Shown here: in pieces, positions 32,639-40,987 of the stretch
How the letters are laid out: each line of letters opens with the position of its first letter
How positions within the stretch are numbered: the first letter of the stretch is position 1
NCBI RefSeq assembly: GCF_017305915.1
Contig: NZ_JAFKJN010000039.1
Span: 1-59,406 of the forward strand
Length of the DNA: 59,406 nt
Source: Reyranella sp.
Lineage (GTDB): Bacteria > Pseudomonadota > Alphaproteobacteria > Reyranellales > Reyranellaceae
Direction of reading: 5' to 3'
Translations under genes and position numbers: made by a program
Notes under the pieces: generated by a model
Told to the model about the DNA's origin: nothing
Seen by the model: the letters and a program-made list of their open reading frames with translations, nothing else
The model's database searches: none

Positions 32639-33916
32639 ATGGATTTCGAAATTCCCGCGGAGATCGCGGCCTATTTGCGCGAGCTGGACCAGTTCATCGA
32701 GCGCGAGATCCGGCCGCTGGAGCGCGAGAACGACAACATTCGTTTCTTCGACCATCGCCGCGAGCACGCCCGCACCGACTGGGACAATGACGGCCAGCCG
32801 CGGCACGAATGGGAGGAGCTGCTGGCCGAGATGAAGCGCCGCGCCGACAAGGCGGGCTATCTGCGCTTCGGCCTGCCGAAGGAACTGGGCGGCAAGGACG
32901 GCTCCAATTTGGCCATGGCGATCATCCGCGAGCACCTGGCGCACAAGGGGCTCGGCCTGCACAACGACCTGCAGAACGAGAGCTCGATCGTCGGCAACTT
33001 CCCGGTCGTGCTGCTGCTGCACCGCTTCGGCACCCAGGAGCAGAAGGACCGCTACATCGAAGGCATGTTCCAGGGGACCGAGCGCATCGGCTTCGGCCTG
33101 ACCGAGCCGCTGCACGGCTCCGACGCGACCTTCATGGAGACCGCGGCGGTCAGGCAGGGCAGCGACTGGATCATCAACGGCATGAAACGGTTCAACACCG
33201 GCATGCACACCGCGACCGCCGATCTCGTCTTCGCCCGCACCTCGGGCAAGCCGGGCGATGCCCGCGGCATCTCGGCCTTCATCACGCCGGTCAAGACGCC
33301 GGGCTTCAAGATCGAGCACATGTGGTGGACCTTCAACATGCCCTCCGACCATGCCGAGGTGTCGCTGACCAACGTGAAGGTGCCGCACGCCTCGATGCTG
33401 GGCGAGGAAGGCCGCGGCTTGGACGTGGCGCAGACCTTCGTGCACGAGAACCGCATCCGCCAGGCCGCCTCGAGCCTCGGCGCGGCGCAGTACTGCATCG
33501 ACATGTCGGTCGCCTACGCCAAGAACCGCAAGGTGTTCGGCAAGGCGCTGGCGACCAACCAGGCGATCCAGTTCCCGCTCGCCGAGCTGCACACCGAGGC
33601 CGAGATGACGCGCGGCCTGGTGCGCAAGACCGCGTGGCACCTCGACCGCGAGCACCACATGAACGTCAGCGAATGGGTGGCGATGTCGAACTACCGCGCC
33701 AACCGGCTGGTGTGCGACGCCGCGGACCGCGCCATCCAGGTGCATGGCGGCATCGGCTATTCGCGCCACACGCCGTTCGAGCACATCTACCGCCATCACC
33801 GCCGCTACCGCATCACCGAGGGCTCGGAGGAGATCCAGATCCGCCGCGTCGCCGGCGCGCTGTTCGGCTTCTGGGGCGCGCAGAAGGCGTCGACTGCACC
33901 GAAAGCCGGCGACTAA
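32639..33916 (+). CDS. Acyl-CoA dehydrogenase
   Basis: The 425-residue flavoenzyme fits the acyl-CoA dehydrogenase family: an N-terminal helical domain (DFEIPAEIAAYLRELDQFIE, RFGLPKELGGKDGSNLAMAI), the middle beta-domain with FGLTEPLHGSDATFMETAAV and RFNTGMHTA, the FAD-contact GRGLDVAQTFVHENRIRQAA, and C-terminal AIQVHGGIGYSRHTPFEHIY with HHRRYRITEGSEEIQIRRVA. Such enzymes introduce a 2,3 double bond in acyl-CoAs using FAD. Substrate chain length is unknown. AGGAG precedes ATG 32639. Confidence 0.92.
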   Translation: MDFEIPAEIAAYLRELDQFIEREIRPLERENDNIRFFDHRREHARTDWDNDGQPRHEWEELLAEMKRRADKAGYLRFGLPKELGGKDGSNLAMAIIREHLAHKGLGLHNDLQNESSIVGNFPVVLLLHRFGTQEQKDRYIEGMFQGTERIGFGLTEPLHGSDATFMETAAVRQGSDWIINGMKRFNTGMHTATADLVFARTSGKPGDARGISAFITPVKTPGFKIEHMWWTFNMPSDHAEVSLTNVKVPHASMLGEEGRGLDVAQTFVHENRIRQAASSLGAAQYCIDMSVAYAKNRKVFGKALATNQAIQFPLAELHTEAEMTRGLVRKTAWHLDREHHMNVSEWVAMSNYRANRLVCDAADRAIQVHGGIGYSRHTPFEHIYRHHRRYRITEGSEEIQIRRVAGALFGFWGAQKASTAPKAGD

Positions 33917-33924
33917 GGACAATC

Positions 33925-34133
33925 CGCCTCGAGCCACCTCTCCGCCGCGTGAGCGCCTTCACAGGCGCGGAAGCGGGAGAGAGGAAGGGGCCCATCGCGA
34001 AGCGATGGGAAGGTGAGGTGGTGCCTGAACCAGAAACGACGTGCGACTTGAAGCGAAGACCCACCTCACCTCCCCCGCGCTGCGCGCGGGTCCCCGTCCT
34101 CTCCCTCCGCGATGACGCGAGCGGAGAGGACTC
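33925..34133. repeat. Mosaic intergenic palindromes (family 2)
   Basis: The gap between the dehydrogenase and the exporter is filled with palindromes: CCACCTCTCC...GGAGAGAGG, GCCCATCGC-GAA-GCGATGGG, long arms AGGTGAGGTGG (about 34011) and CCACCTCACCT (about 34060), CCCGCGC-TG-CGCGCGGG, and CCTCTCC...GGAGAGG up to the next ATG. No gene is seen. The C-rich/GGAGAGG ends relate it to the other family 2 elements. Confidence 0.7.
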
Positions 34134-35033
34134 ATGAGCCGCCGCTGGGCGGGCGAGCTGGTGATGTCGGTGACCATCCTGCTGATGGGATCGAGCTACC
34201 CCTTCGCCAAGCAGGTGCTCGCCACCATGAGCCCGCTGCTCTACAGCGGCTCGCGCTACATCGTCGCCGGCCTGTTCCTGCTCGCCGTGCTGGTCGTCAC
34301 CCGCCAGCCGCTGGCGCTGCAGCGGCGCGACTGGCTGCCGATGCTGGTGCTGTCGATCGTGGGCGTCGGCGTCTTCCAGGCGACCTGGGGCTGGGGCATG
34401 GCGCGCACGCCGCCCAGCATCGGCTCGATCGTGATGACCACCACGACCGCCTTCTCCGCCATCCTCGCCTGGATCGGCGGGCGGCGGCTGCCGGCGCTGG
34501 GCTGGCTCGGCATCGTGGTCGCCTTCGCGGGCGTGGTGATCGTGGTGAACAACAGCCTCGGCGGCGTCACGCTGCAGCTCGGCAACCTCTCCGGCGCGCT
34601 GTTCTGGATGCTGTCGGCCTTCGCCTGGGCGCTCTATGTCGATCGCTGCATGCCCTACAATGCACGGCTCGGGAATCTGCGGGTGATCGCCTGGACGACC
34701 CTGATCGGCGGCCTGCTGCTGACCCTGCTGTCGCTGGGCTTCGATTCCCTCACCGAGTTCGGCCGGCTCAGCACCGCCCAGTGGGGCTACTGGCTCTACA
34801 CGGCTATTTTCCCGGTGGGTGTGGCGTTCCTGGGCCTCAGCTTCGGCTTCGAGCGGCTGGGGGTCAGCCACACCATGGTCTACATGTACTTCATGCCGGT
34901 GGCCGCGGTGGCCCTGTCGGCGGTGTTTTTCGGCGATCCGCTGACCCCGGCGCGAGTCCTGGGCGGCCTGACCGTGCTTTTGGGCGTCATCCTGACCCGG
35001 GTGGCGCTCGACCGTGCGGCCCGCCTTCGGTAG
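34134..35033 (+). CDS. DMT-superfamily transporter (EamA type)
   Basis: The 299-residue membrane protein has about ten hydrophobic helices in two EamA repeats: VMSVTILLMGSSYPFAKQVL and YSGSRYIVAGLFLLAVLVVT in the first half, SGALFWMLSAFAWALYVDRC and FEFLG-type SHTMVYMYFMPVAAVALSAV in the second, with a final GLTVLLGVILTRVAL. DMT proteins export metabolites or amino acids; the substrate is unknown. Its start overlaps the repeat block's last arm. The hisB start follows 10 bases after its stop. Confidence 0.9.
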   Translation: MSRRWAGELVMSVTILLMGSSYPFAKQVLATMSPLLYSGSRYIVAGLFLLAVLVVTRQPLALQRRDWLPMLVLSIVGVGVFQATWGWGMARTPPSIGSIVMTTTTAFSAILAWIGGRRLPALGWLGIVVAFAGVVIVVNNSLGGVTLQLGNLSGALFWMLSAFAWALYVDRCMPYNARLGNLRVIAWTTLIGGLLLTLLSLGFDSLTEFGRLSTAQWGYWLYTAIFPVGVAFLGLSFGFERLGVSHTMVYMYFMPVAAVALSAVFFGDPLTPARVLGGLTVLLGVILTRVALDRAARLR

Positions 35034-35042
35034 AAAAGCGCC

Positions 35043-35699
35043 GTGAAGACCGCAGTCAAAAAGGGCTCGCTCAAGCCCGCGACACAGGAGCTGACGACCC
35101 CCGGAACGGGCGGTCGGCGGGCCTTCGTCGCGCGCATGACCAAGGAGACCCGCATCGCCGCCGCGATCAATCTCGACGGCACCGGCCAGTACGACATCAA
35201 GACCGGCATCGGCTTCCTCGACCATATGCTGGAGCAGCTCTCCCGCCACAGCCTGATCGACATCACGCTGCGCGCCGAGGGCGACCTGCACATCGACTAT
35301 CACCACACGACCGAGGATTCGGGCATCGTGCTGGGCGAGTGCCTCTCAAAGGCACTGGCCGGCCGCGCCGGCATCCGCCGCTACGGCAGCGCCCTCATCC
35401 CGATGGACGAGACGCTGACCGAGGTCGCGCTCGACGCGTCGAACCGGCCGTACCTGATCTGGAAGGTAAACTTCTCCAAGCCCAAGCTCGGCACCATGGA
35501 CACCGAGCTGTTCAAGGAATGGTTCCAGGCCTTCGCCCAGCTCGGCGGGCTGACGCTGCACGTGTGGAACCACTACGGCGAGAACAACCACCATATCGTC
35601 GAGAGCTGCTTCAAGGGCCTCGCGCGCGCCCTGCGCGTCGCCTGCGAAGTCGATCCGCGCCAGGCGACGGCGGTCCCGAGCACCAAGGGCGTCCTCTAG
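35043..35699 (+). CDS. hisB: Imidazoleglycerol-phosphate dehydratase
   Basis: HisB dehydrates imidazoleglycerol phosphate in histidine synthesis with a di-Mn centre. The product has TGIGFLDHMLEQLSRHSLID, GDLHIDYHHTTEDSGIVLGE, and WFQAFAQLGGLTLHVWNHYG with ENNHHIVESCFKGLARAL, which hold the His/Glu metal ligands. GTG 35043 gives 218 residues; an internal ATG at 35136 would give 187, slightly short for the family, and residues before it (RAFVARMTKET) seem to align with homologues, so I keep the upstream start. The monofunctional enzyme lacks the phosphatase domain found in enterobacterial HisB. Confidence 0.94.
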   Translation: MKTAVKKGSLKPATQELTTPGTGGRRAFVARMTKETRIAAAINLDGTGQYDIKTGIGFLDHMLEQLSRHSLIDITLRAEGDLHIDYHHTTEDSGIVLGECLSKALAGRAGIRRYGSALIPMDETLTEVALDASNRPYLIWKVNFSKPKLGTMDTELFKEWFQAFAQLGGLTLHVWNHYGENNHHIVESCFKGLARALRVACEVDPRQATAVPSTKGVL

Positions 35700-35704
35700 C
35701 TCCC

Positions 35705-36346
35705 ATGACCGTCGCCATCGTCGATTACGGATCGGGCAACCTCCGATCCGCCGCCAAGGCTTTCGAGCGGGCCGCGCGCGAGGCCGGCACCAACGAGCGC
35801 GTGCTGGTGACCGCGAACCCGCGCGAGGTCGAGCAGGCCGATCGCATCGTGCTGCCGGGCGTCGGCGCCTTCGCCGACTGCCGCGCCGGACTCTATGGCG
35901 TGCCGGGCATGGTCGACGTCCTGCAGCGCGAGGTGATCGATAGAGGCAAGCCGTTCCTCGGCATCTGCGTCGGCATGCAGCTGATGGCCACGCGCGGCGT
36001 CGAGTACGGCATCCATGCCGGTTTGGACTGGATCGCCGGCGACGTGGTGCGCCTCTCGCCGGCCGGCGAGCATCTCAAGATCCCGCACATGGGCTGGAAC
36101 GAGCTGACCGACCTCAAGCCGCACCCGCTGCTCGAAGGCATCGCCACGCGCGACCACGCCTACTTCGTGCATTCCTTCCAGCTCAAGGCGAGCGAGCCCG
36201 CGACCCTGCTGGCGACCACCGAGTACGGCGGCACGGTCACGGCCGTCGTCGGCCGCGACAATCTCGCGGGCACGCAATTCCACCCGGAGAAAAGCCAGGC
36301 CACCGGCCTGCGCCTGATCGCCAATTTCCTGCGCTGGAAGCCGTAG
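35705..36346 (+). CDS. hisH: Imidazole glycerol phosphate synthase, glutaminase subunit
   Basis: HisH releases ammonia from glutamine for HisF. The 213-residue class I amidotransferase has the oxyanion strand IVLPGVGAF, the nucleophile Cys in FLGICVGMQLM, and the His-Glu pair in NLAGTQFHPEKSQATGLRLI. It starts 5 bases after hisB. The usual alphaproteobacterial continuation (hisA, hisF) is absent: the next gene is an unrelated lysozyme-like lipoprotein. Confidence 0.96.
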   Translation: MTVAIVDYGSGNLRSAAKAFERAAREAGTNERVLVTANPREVEQADRIVLPGVGAFADCRAGLYGVPGMVDVLQREVIDRGKPFLGICVGMQLMATRGVEYGIHAGLDWIAGDVVRLSPAGEHLKIPHMGWNELTDLKPHPLLEGIATRDHAYFVHSFQLKASEPATLLATTEYGGTVTAVVGRDNLAGTQFHPEKSQATGLRLIANFLRWKP

Positions 36347-36364
36347 AGCGTCCTACAATCGGGC

Positions 36365-37174
36365 ATGATCTCTCGCAGGAACGTTCTCTCCGGACTGGCT
36401 GCGTCGGTTACTGCAGGATGCGCCGCGCGCCGGACGCCACCCCCTCTTCCCGGTCAGTATCCCATCGCGCCGCCGCCGCCCGATCGCGCGACGCTGGGGC
36501 TGGACGCGGTGATCGACATCAGCCACGGCGTGACCGTCACCGACTTCCGCCAGGTTCGCCAGAGCAACATCCTGGGCGTCATCCATAAGGCGAGCGAAGG
36601 CGGCGACTACGCCGACGGGGCGTGTGCCGCACGACGCCCGCAGGCCGAGGCGGCGGGATTGCTGTGGGGCACCTATCATTACGGCACCGGGCAGTTCTCG
36701 GGCGCAGACCAGGCGGCGTTCTTCCTGGCGGCGTCACGGCCCGGCCCCCGGACCCTCCTCGCCCTCGACCTCGAGGCCAACGACAACAATCCGTCGAACT
36801 CCATGACGCTCGACCAGGCCGAAGACTTCGTGCGCACGGTGGCCCGGGCGACCGGCCGGCTGCCGGTCGTCTACACCCATCCGATCTGGGCCAACGGCGA
36901 TCCACTGCCGGGATCCGGCCTCACCTTCGGCGCCCGCGTCACGCCCGCGTCCATTCTCGCGCGCTGCGGCCTGTGGGTTTCCGACTACCACGATTCGCCG
37001 GAAGTGCCGTTCGGCTGGGCCGCGAGCGGCTGGAAGCTCTGGCAGTATGCCGGCGACGAGAGCGCCGGCCGCCCCGCCTACAACCAGACCACCATCGTGC
37101 AGGGCGTCAGCCACTGCGATCGCAACCTGTTCAACGGCGACGCGACGGCTCTCCGTCAGTTCTGGGGTACTTGA
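36365..37174 (+). CDS. GH25-type lysozyme-like lipoprotein
   Basis: The 269-residue protein starts MISRRNVLSGLAASVTAGCA, a twin-arginine signal joined to a lipobox (VTAGC), so it is a predicted Tat-exported lipoprotein. The mature part matches glycoside hydrolase family 25 (muramidase): VIDISHGVTVTDFRQVRQSN, VIHKASEGGDYADG, GTYHYGTGQF, and LLALDLEANDN, whose D-x-E carries the catalytic Asp/Glu. The end has GWKLWQYAGDESA and HCDRNLFNGD. It would cleave or bind peptidoglycan in the envelope. Its stop overlaps the next start (TTGATGAG). Confidence 0.87.
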   Translation: MISRRNVLSGLAASVTAGCAARRTPPPLPGQYPIAPPPPDRATLGLDAVIDISHGVTVTDFRQVRQSNILGVIHKASEGGDYADGACAARRPQAEAAGLLWGTYHYGTGQFSGADQAAFFLAASRPGPRTLLALDLEANDNNPSNSMTLDQAEDFVRTVARATGRLPVVYTHPIWANGDPLPGSGLTFGARVTPASILARCGLWVSDYHDSPEVPFGWAASGWKLWQYAGDESAGRPAYNQTTIVQGVSHCDRNLFNGDATALRQFWGT

Positions 37175-38307
37175 TGAGTAGGCTTCTCAATGACGTCGAC
37201 CTGATCGACCGCATCCTGGCGCATGTCGACGGCCAGTCGACCGACAAGGGCACGGCGGTATGGCGCGAGCCGGTCGCGAACTACACCTCGCCGGAGCGCT
37301 TTGCCGCCGAGCTCGAGGTGATGCGCCGCGTGCCGATGGCGTTCTGCCCGTCGGCTGCCCTGCCGGAGGCGGGCTCGTACATCGCACGCACGACGGTCGG
37401 CACGCCGCTGCTGGTGGTGCGCGGCACGGACGGCATCGTTCGCGGCTTCCGCAACGCCTGCCGCCATCGCGGCATGAAGCTCGCGGACGGCGAAGGCTGC
37501 ACGCGCGCCTTCGCCTGCCCCTATCACGCCTGGACCTACGGTCTCGACGGCACGCTGCGCCATATCCCCGGCGAAGAAGGCTTTCCGGGCCTGAGCAAGG
37601 ACGAGCACGGCCTGGTGCCGGTGACGGTGCAGGAGAAGGGCGGCCTGGTCTTCGTGACGCAGGACGCGCCTTTGTCCGACGGTGCGCTGTCGGATGTGCC
37701 CGACCTGCTGCCCGCCGACTACGTCCTGTTCAACAGGATCGAATTCGACGACCAGGCCAACTGGAAACTGATCGGCGAGACCTCGATGGAGGGCTATCAC
37801 ATCAAGCCCCTCCACAATCGGTCCTTCTATCCCTACGGCTACGACAACCTGAACGTCGTCGAGCTGCACGGCCACAATTCGCGCATCGTCTTCCCGTTCC
37901 GCCGCATCGAGAAGCTGCGCCAGGTGCCGCGCGCGGAATGGCGCCTCCAGGGTCGCGTCACCGACGTGCATCAGCTGTTCCCCAACAGCCATGTCAGCTT
38001 CCTGTCCAGCCACGCGATGCTGATCATCCTGGAGCCGGTGACGCCCACGCAAACGCATTGGGTCGTCTACCAGCTCGCCCCGAGGATCAAGAACGGCCAG
38101 CCGCTCGACATCGAGGACGCCCGGCGCGACGCCAATTTCGTGCAGGATGCCGGCCTGACCGAAGACCGGCAGGCGGCCTGCGCCATCCAGGCCGGGCTGG
38201 CGGCAGGTGCCAACAGCCATTTCACCTTCGGCCACTACGAGCAGGCGATCGGCCACTTCCACCGTCATCTGACGGAGCACGTGCAAATGCTCGGAGCCCT
38301 GCCCTGA
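37174..38307 (+). CDS. Rieske-type ring-hydroxylating oxygenase, large subunit
   Basis: The 377-residue protein has an N-terminal Rieske [2Fe-2S] domain, CRHRGMKLADGEGCTRAFAC then PYHAWTYG (CxH-x16-CxxH), and a catalytic domain with the mononuclear iron site in NWKLIGETSMEGYHIKPLHN (two His ligands). The late motif HFTFGHYEQAIGHFHRHL matches the family end. It hydroxylates or demethylates an unknown substrate and needs a reductase that is not encoded nearby. It follows the GH25 gene without a gap, and the membrane protein downstream overlaps it by 4 bases. Confidence 0.88.
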   Translation: MSRLLNDVDLIDRILAHVDGQSTDKGTAVWREPVANYTSPERFAAELEVMRRVPMAFCPSAALPEAGSYIARTTVGTPLLVVRGTDGIVRGFRNACRHRGMKLADGEGCTRAFACPYHAWTYGLDGTLRHIPGEEGFPGLSKDEHGLVPVTVQEKGGLVFVTQDAPLSDGALSDVPDLLPADYVLFNRIEFDDQANWKLIGETSMEGYHIKPLHNRSFYPYGYDNLNVVELHGHNSRIVFPFRRIEKLRQVPRAEWRLQGRVTDVHQLFPNSHVSFLSSHAMLIILEPVTPTQTHWVVYQLAPRIKNGQPLDIEDARRDANFVQDAGLTEDRQAACAIQAGLAAGANSHFTFGHYEQAIGHFHRHLTEHVQMLGALP

Positions 38308-38774
38308 GCCAGGCGCGGTCGACCGCCCTGTTCGTCGCCATCATGGCGACGGCGCTCGCGCTTGGCCCGGCGCTCGCCCACCTGCTCGAGCTGCCGAACA
38401 AGATCGGCCTGCCGAAGGACACCTACTTCACGGTGCAGCAGATCTACCGGGGCTGGAACCTGCTGGGCATGGTGCTGATGCTGCAGTTGCTGTCGATCGT
38501 CGCCGTCATTCTGATGGCACGCGACGACCGCCGGCTGCGGATCCTCGCCACGATCGCCCTGCTCTGTCTCGCCGGTGCGCGGGTGTTGTTCTGGATCTTC
38601 ACCTTCCCCGCCAACACCGCGACCGTGAACTGGACGACTCAGCCGGACAATTGGGAGACGCTGCGGCAGCACTGGGAATACTCCCATGCCGCCGGCGCGC
38701 TGCTGCAGCTCACGGGCATGGTGTGTCTGGTGCTCGGTTCGCTCGGGGATAACCGGCCGCGGCTGTCACAGTAA
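38304..38774 (+). CDS. Four-helix membrane protein (DUF1772-like), possible CTG start
   Basis: The protein has four hydrophobic helices: TALFVAIMATALALGPALAH, YRGWNLLGMVLMLQLLSIVA, RILATIALLCLAGARVLFWI and HAAGALLQLTGMVCLVLGSL, with NKIGLPKDTYFTVQQIYRGW between the first two. This layout resembles the DUF1772/anthrone-oxygenase-like group; I do not assign a reaction. No ATG, GTG or TTG gives a complete first helix. A CTG at 38304 overlapping the upstream TGA (CTGA) would give 156 residues; the first ATG (38343) cuts into the helix. Confidence 0.75.
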   Translation: MSQARSTALFVAIMATALALGPALAHLLELPNKIGLPKDTYFTVQQIYRGWNLLGMVLMLQLLSIVAVILMARDDRRLRILATIALLCLAGARVLFWIFTFPANTATVNWTTQPDNWETLRQHWEYSHAAGALLQLTGMVCLVLGSLGDNRPRLSQ

Positions 38775-38780
38775 GTTCAC
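38763..38780 (+). promoter_or_regulatory. Pho-box-like site upstream of phnG
   Basis: CTGTCAC-AGTA-AGTTCAC has the 7+4+7 structure of a PhoB-binding direct repeat. The first half matches the CTGTCAY consensus fully and the second only in 4 of 7 positions. It overlaps the stop of the preceding gene, 64 bases before phnG, and is followed by a small hairpin (CGACTC-GAAAA-GAGTCG, 38782-38798). Confidence 0.35.
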
Positions 38781-38843
38781 GCGACTCGAAAAGAGTCGTA
38801 ACGCGACCTTCTCATGGTGCGCCCGTCTCGAGGCGTACCCCCA

Positions 38844-39311
38844 ATGTTCAAGACATCTCCCGACGCAGCGCAGGAACGGCGCCAGCGATGGCTTTCTGTC
38901 CTCGCAAAGGCATCCGAAGACCGCCTGGAATCCCTGTGGAAGGAGCTGGGCCCCGCGCCCGCCTACAACGTGTTGCGCCGTCCCGAGATCGGGCTGGTCA
39001 TGGTGCAGGGCCGCATCTCGGGCTCCGGCGCGCCGTTCGCCGCCGGCGAGATGACCGTGACTCGCGCCGCCGTTCGCCTCGACGGCGGGCAGCTCGGCAT
39101 CGGCTATGTCGGCGGCCGCAAGCCGCGGCAGGCCGAGCTGGTCGCCGCCCTCGACGCGATGGGCCAGACGCCGGAGTGGCAGCAGAAGATCGAGGCCGAG
39201 GTCGTGGCGCCGCTCGTCGCCGAGGCCGAGGCCCGCCGCCGCCAGCGCGCCTCCCAAGCCGCCGCCACCAAGGTCGATTTCTTCACCGTGGCCCGCGAGG
39301 CCGGCACATGA
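38844..39311 (+). CDS. phnG: Carbon-phosphorus lyase core subunit PhnG
   Basis: PhnG is part of the PhnGHIJ core complex and, with PhnH, PhnI and PhnL, helps form the ribose-triphosphate phosphonate intermediate. The 155-residue protein has RQRWLSVLAKASEDRLESLW, NVLRRPEIGLVMVQGRISGS, FAAGEMTVTRAAVRL and IGYVGGRKPRQAELVAALDA, all typical of PhnG. ATG 38844 fits the family start. Its TGA overlaps the phnH start (ATGA). It opens the eight-gene phnGHIJKLMN operon; no phnF regulator precedes it. Confidence 0.95.
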   Translation: MFKTSPDAAQERRQRWLSVLAKASEDRLESLWKELGPAPAYNVLRRPEIGLVMVQGRISGSGAPFAAGEMTVTRAAVRLDGGQLGIGYVGGRKPRQAELVAALDAMGQTPEWQQKIEAEVVAPLVAEAEARRRQRASQAAATKVDFFTVAREAGT

Positions 39312-39892
39312 CCGATTTGGCTCGCGGCCTGGCCGATCCCGCGCACGATGCGCAGCGCCTGTTCCGCGCCGTGCTCGACGGCTTCTCCCATCCCGGCCGC
39401 ATCGTCGCGCTGCCGCAAGCGCCGGCCGGCGTCGGGCCGCTCAGCGCCGCGGCGACGGCGTTCGTGCTGACGCTGGTCGATCGCGACACGCCGCTGTGGC
39501 TGGCGCCCGCCTTCGACCGCGACGCGGTGCGCGATTTCGTGCGCTTCCACACCGGCGCCCCGATCGTGGCGCGCGAGGCCGAGGCGCTGTTCGCCCTGCT
39601 GACGCCCGATCGTGCGGCGACGCTCGACGGCTTTGCGATCGGCAGCGATCCCTATCCCGACCGCTCGGCGACGCTGATCGTCGAGGTGCCGTCGCTGTCG
39701 ACCGGGCCGGAACGCTTCCTGCGCGGCCCCGGCATCCAGAGCCGCACGACCGCCCGCGTCGATGGCCTGCCCGACTCGTTCTGGAGCGAATGGAAGGCCA
39801 ACAACGCCCTCTTCCCCTGCGGTGTCGACGTCGTCCTCACCGCCTGCTCCGAGCTGCTGGCGCTGCCGCGCGGCATCGTCGTGGAGGCCTGA
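39308..39892 (+). CDS. phnH: Carbon-phosphorus lyase core subunit PhnH
   Basis: The 194-residue protein has the PhnH features AQRLFRAVLDGFSHPGRIVA, FVLTLVDRDTPLWLAPAFDR, a short GPGIQSRTTARVDGL motif and FWSEWKANNALFPCGVDVVL with the conserved Pro-Cys-Gly. PhnH is a homodimeric core subunit related to PLP-enzyme folds but without PLP. ATG 39308 overlaps the phnG stop. phnI follows after 3 bases. Confidence 0.95.
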   Translation: MTDLARGLADPAHDAQRLFRAVLDGFSHPGRIVALPQAPAGVGPLSAAATAFVLTLVDRDTPLWLAPAFDRDAVRDFVRFHTGAPIVAREAEALFALLTPDRAATLDGFAIGSDPYPDRSATLIVEVPSLSTGPERFLRGPGIQSRTTARVDGLPDSFWSEWKANNALFPCGVDVVLTACSELLALPRGIVVEA

Positions 39893-39895
39893 CCG

Positions 39896-40984
39896 ATGTA
39901 CGTCGCCGTCAAGGGTGGTGAGACCGCGATCGCCCATTCGATCGACCTGCTGGCCGACCGCCGCCGCGGCGATCGGACCGTGCCCGAAGTCACCCTGCAG
40001 CAGATCGACCAGCAGCTCTCGCTCGCGGTCGACCGCGTGATGACCGAAGGCTCCTGCTACGACCGCGAGCTCGCGGCGCTGGCGATCAAGCAGGCGCGCG
40101 GCGACCTGGTCGAGGCGATCTTCCTGCTGCGCGCCTATCGCACGACCTTGCCGCGCTTCGGCGACACCCTGCCGATCGACACCAGCCGCATGGTCGCCGA
40201 GCGGCGCATCTCCTCGACCTTCAAGGACGTGCCGGGCGGCCAGGTGCTGGGCCCGACCTTCGACTACACCCATCGCCTGCTCGACTTCGCGCTGATGGCC
40301 AACGGCGAGACCGCGGCCGCGCCGACGGCGCCGGTCGACGCGTCGCGCGATCTCCCGCGCGTCGGCGACATCCTGGAGCGCGAGGGCATGCTCGAGCCGC
40401 CGCCCGCCGGCGACGGCGCGCCGGCGCAGGACATCACGCGCCAGCCGCTCACCCTGCCGGCGGCGCGGCCGGTGCGATTGCAGAACCTGACGCGCGGCGA
40501 CGAGGGTTTCCTGCTGGCGCTCGCCTATTCGACCCAGCGCGGCTACGGCAACAACCATCCCTTTGTCGGCGAAATCCGCTTCGGCGCGGTGCCGGTGTCG
40601 TTCGTGCCCGAGGAGCTGGGCTTCGACATCGAGATCGCCGAGATCGAACTCACCGAATGCGACATGGTCAACCAGTTCGCCGGCAGCCACGACATCCCGC
40701 CGCAATTCACCCGCGGCTACGGTCTCGCCTTCGGCCACGCCGAGCGCAAGGCGATGTCGATGGCGCTGGTCGACCGCGCCCTGCGTGCCCAGGAGCTCAG
40801 CGAGCGCGCCAACTCGCCGGCCCAGGACGAGGAGTTCGTGCTGGCGCATTCCGACAGCGTCGAGGCCTCGGGCTTCGTGCAGCACCTCAAGCTGCCGCAT
40901 TACGTCGACTTCCAGTCCGAGCTGGTGGTGGTGCGCGCGCTCCGCGCCGAGGTCGAGGCAAGAGTGCAGCAGGCGGCGGAGTGA
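39896..40984 (+). CDS. phnI: Carbon-phosphorus lyase core subunit PhnI (nucleosidase subunit)
   Basis: PhnI, with its partners, displaces the purine base of ATP by the phosphonate. The 362-residue protein starts MYVAVKGGETAIAHSIDLLA and has VTLQQIDQQLSLAVDRVMTE, FDYTHRLLDFALMANGE, PRVGDILEREGMLEPPP, GYGNNHPFVGEIRFGAVPVS and GYGLAFGHAERKAMSMALVD. These match PhnI along its length. It sits 3 bases after phnH and 3 before phnJ. Confidence 0.96.
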   Translation: MYVAVKGGETAIAHSIDLLADRRRGDRTVPEVTLQQIDQQLSLAVDRVMTEGSCYDRELAALAIKQARGDLVEAIFLLRAYRTTLPRFGDTLPIDTSRMVAERRISSTFKDVPGGQVLGPTFDYTHRLLDFALMANGETAAAPTAPVDASRDLPRVGDILEREGMLEPPPAGDGAPAQDITRQPLTLPAARPVRLQNLTRGDEGFLLALAYSTQRGYGNNHPFVGEIRFGAVPVSFVPEELGFDIEIAEIELTECDMVNQFAGSHDIPPQFTRGYGLAFGHAERKAMSMALVDRALRAQELSERANSPAQDEEFVLAHSDSVEASGFVQHLKLPHYVDFQSELVVVRALRAEVEARVQQAAE

Positions 40985-40987
40985 CCC

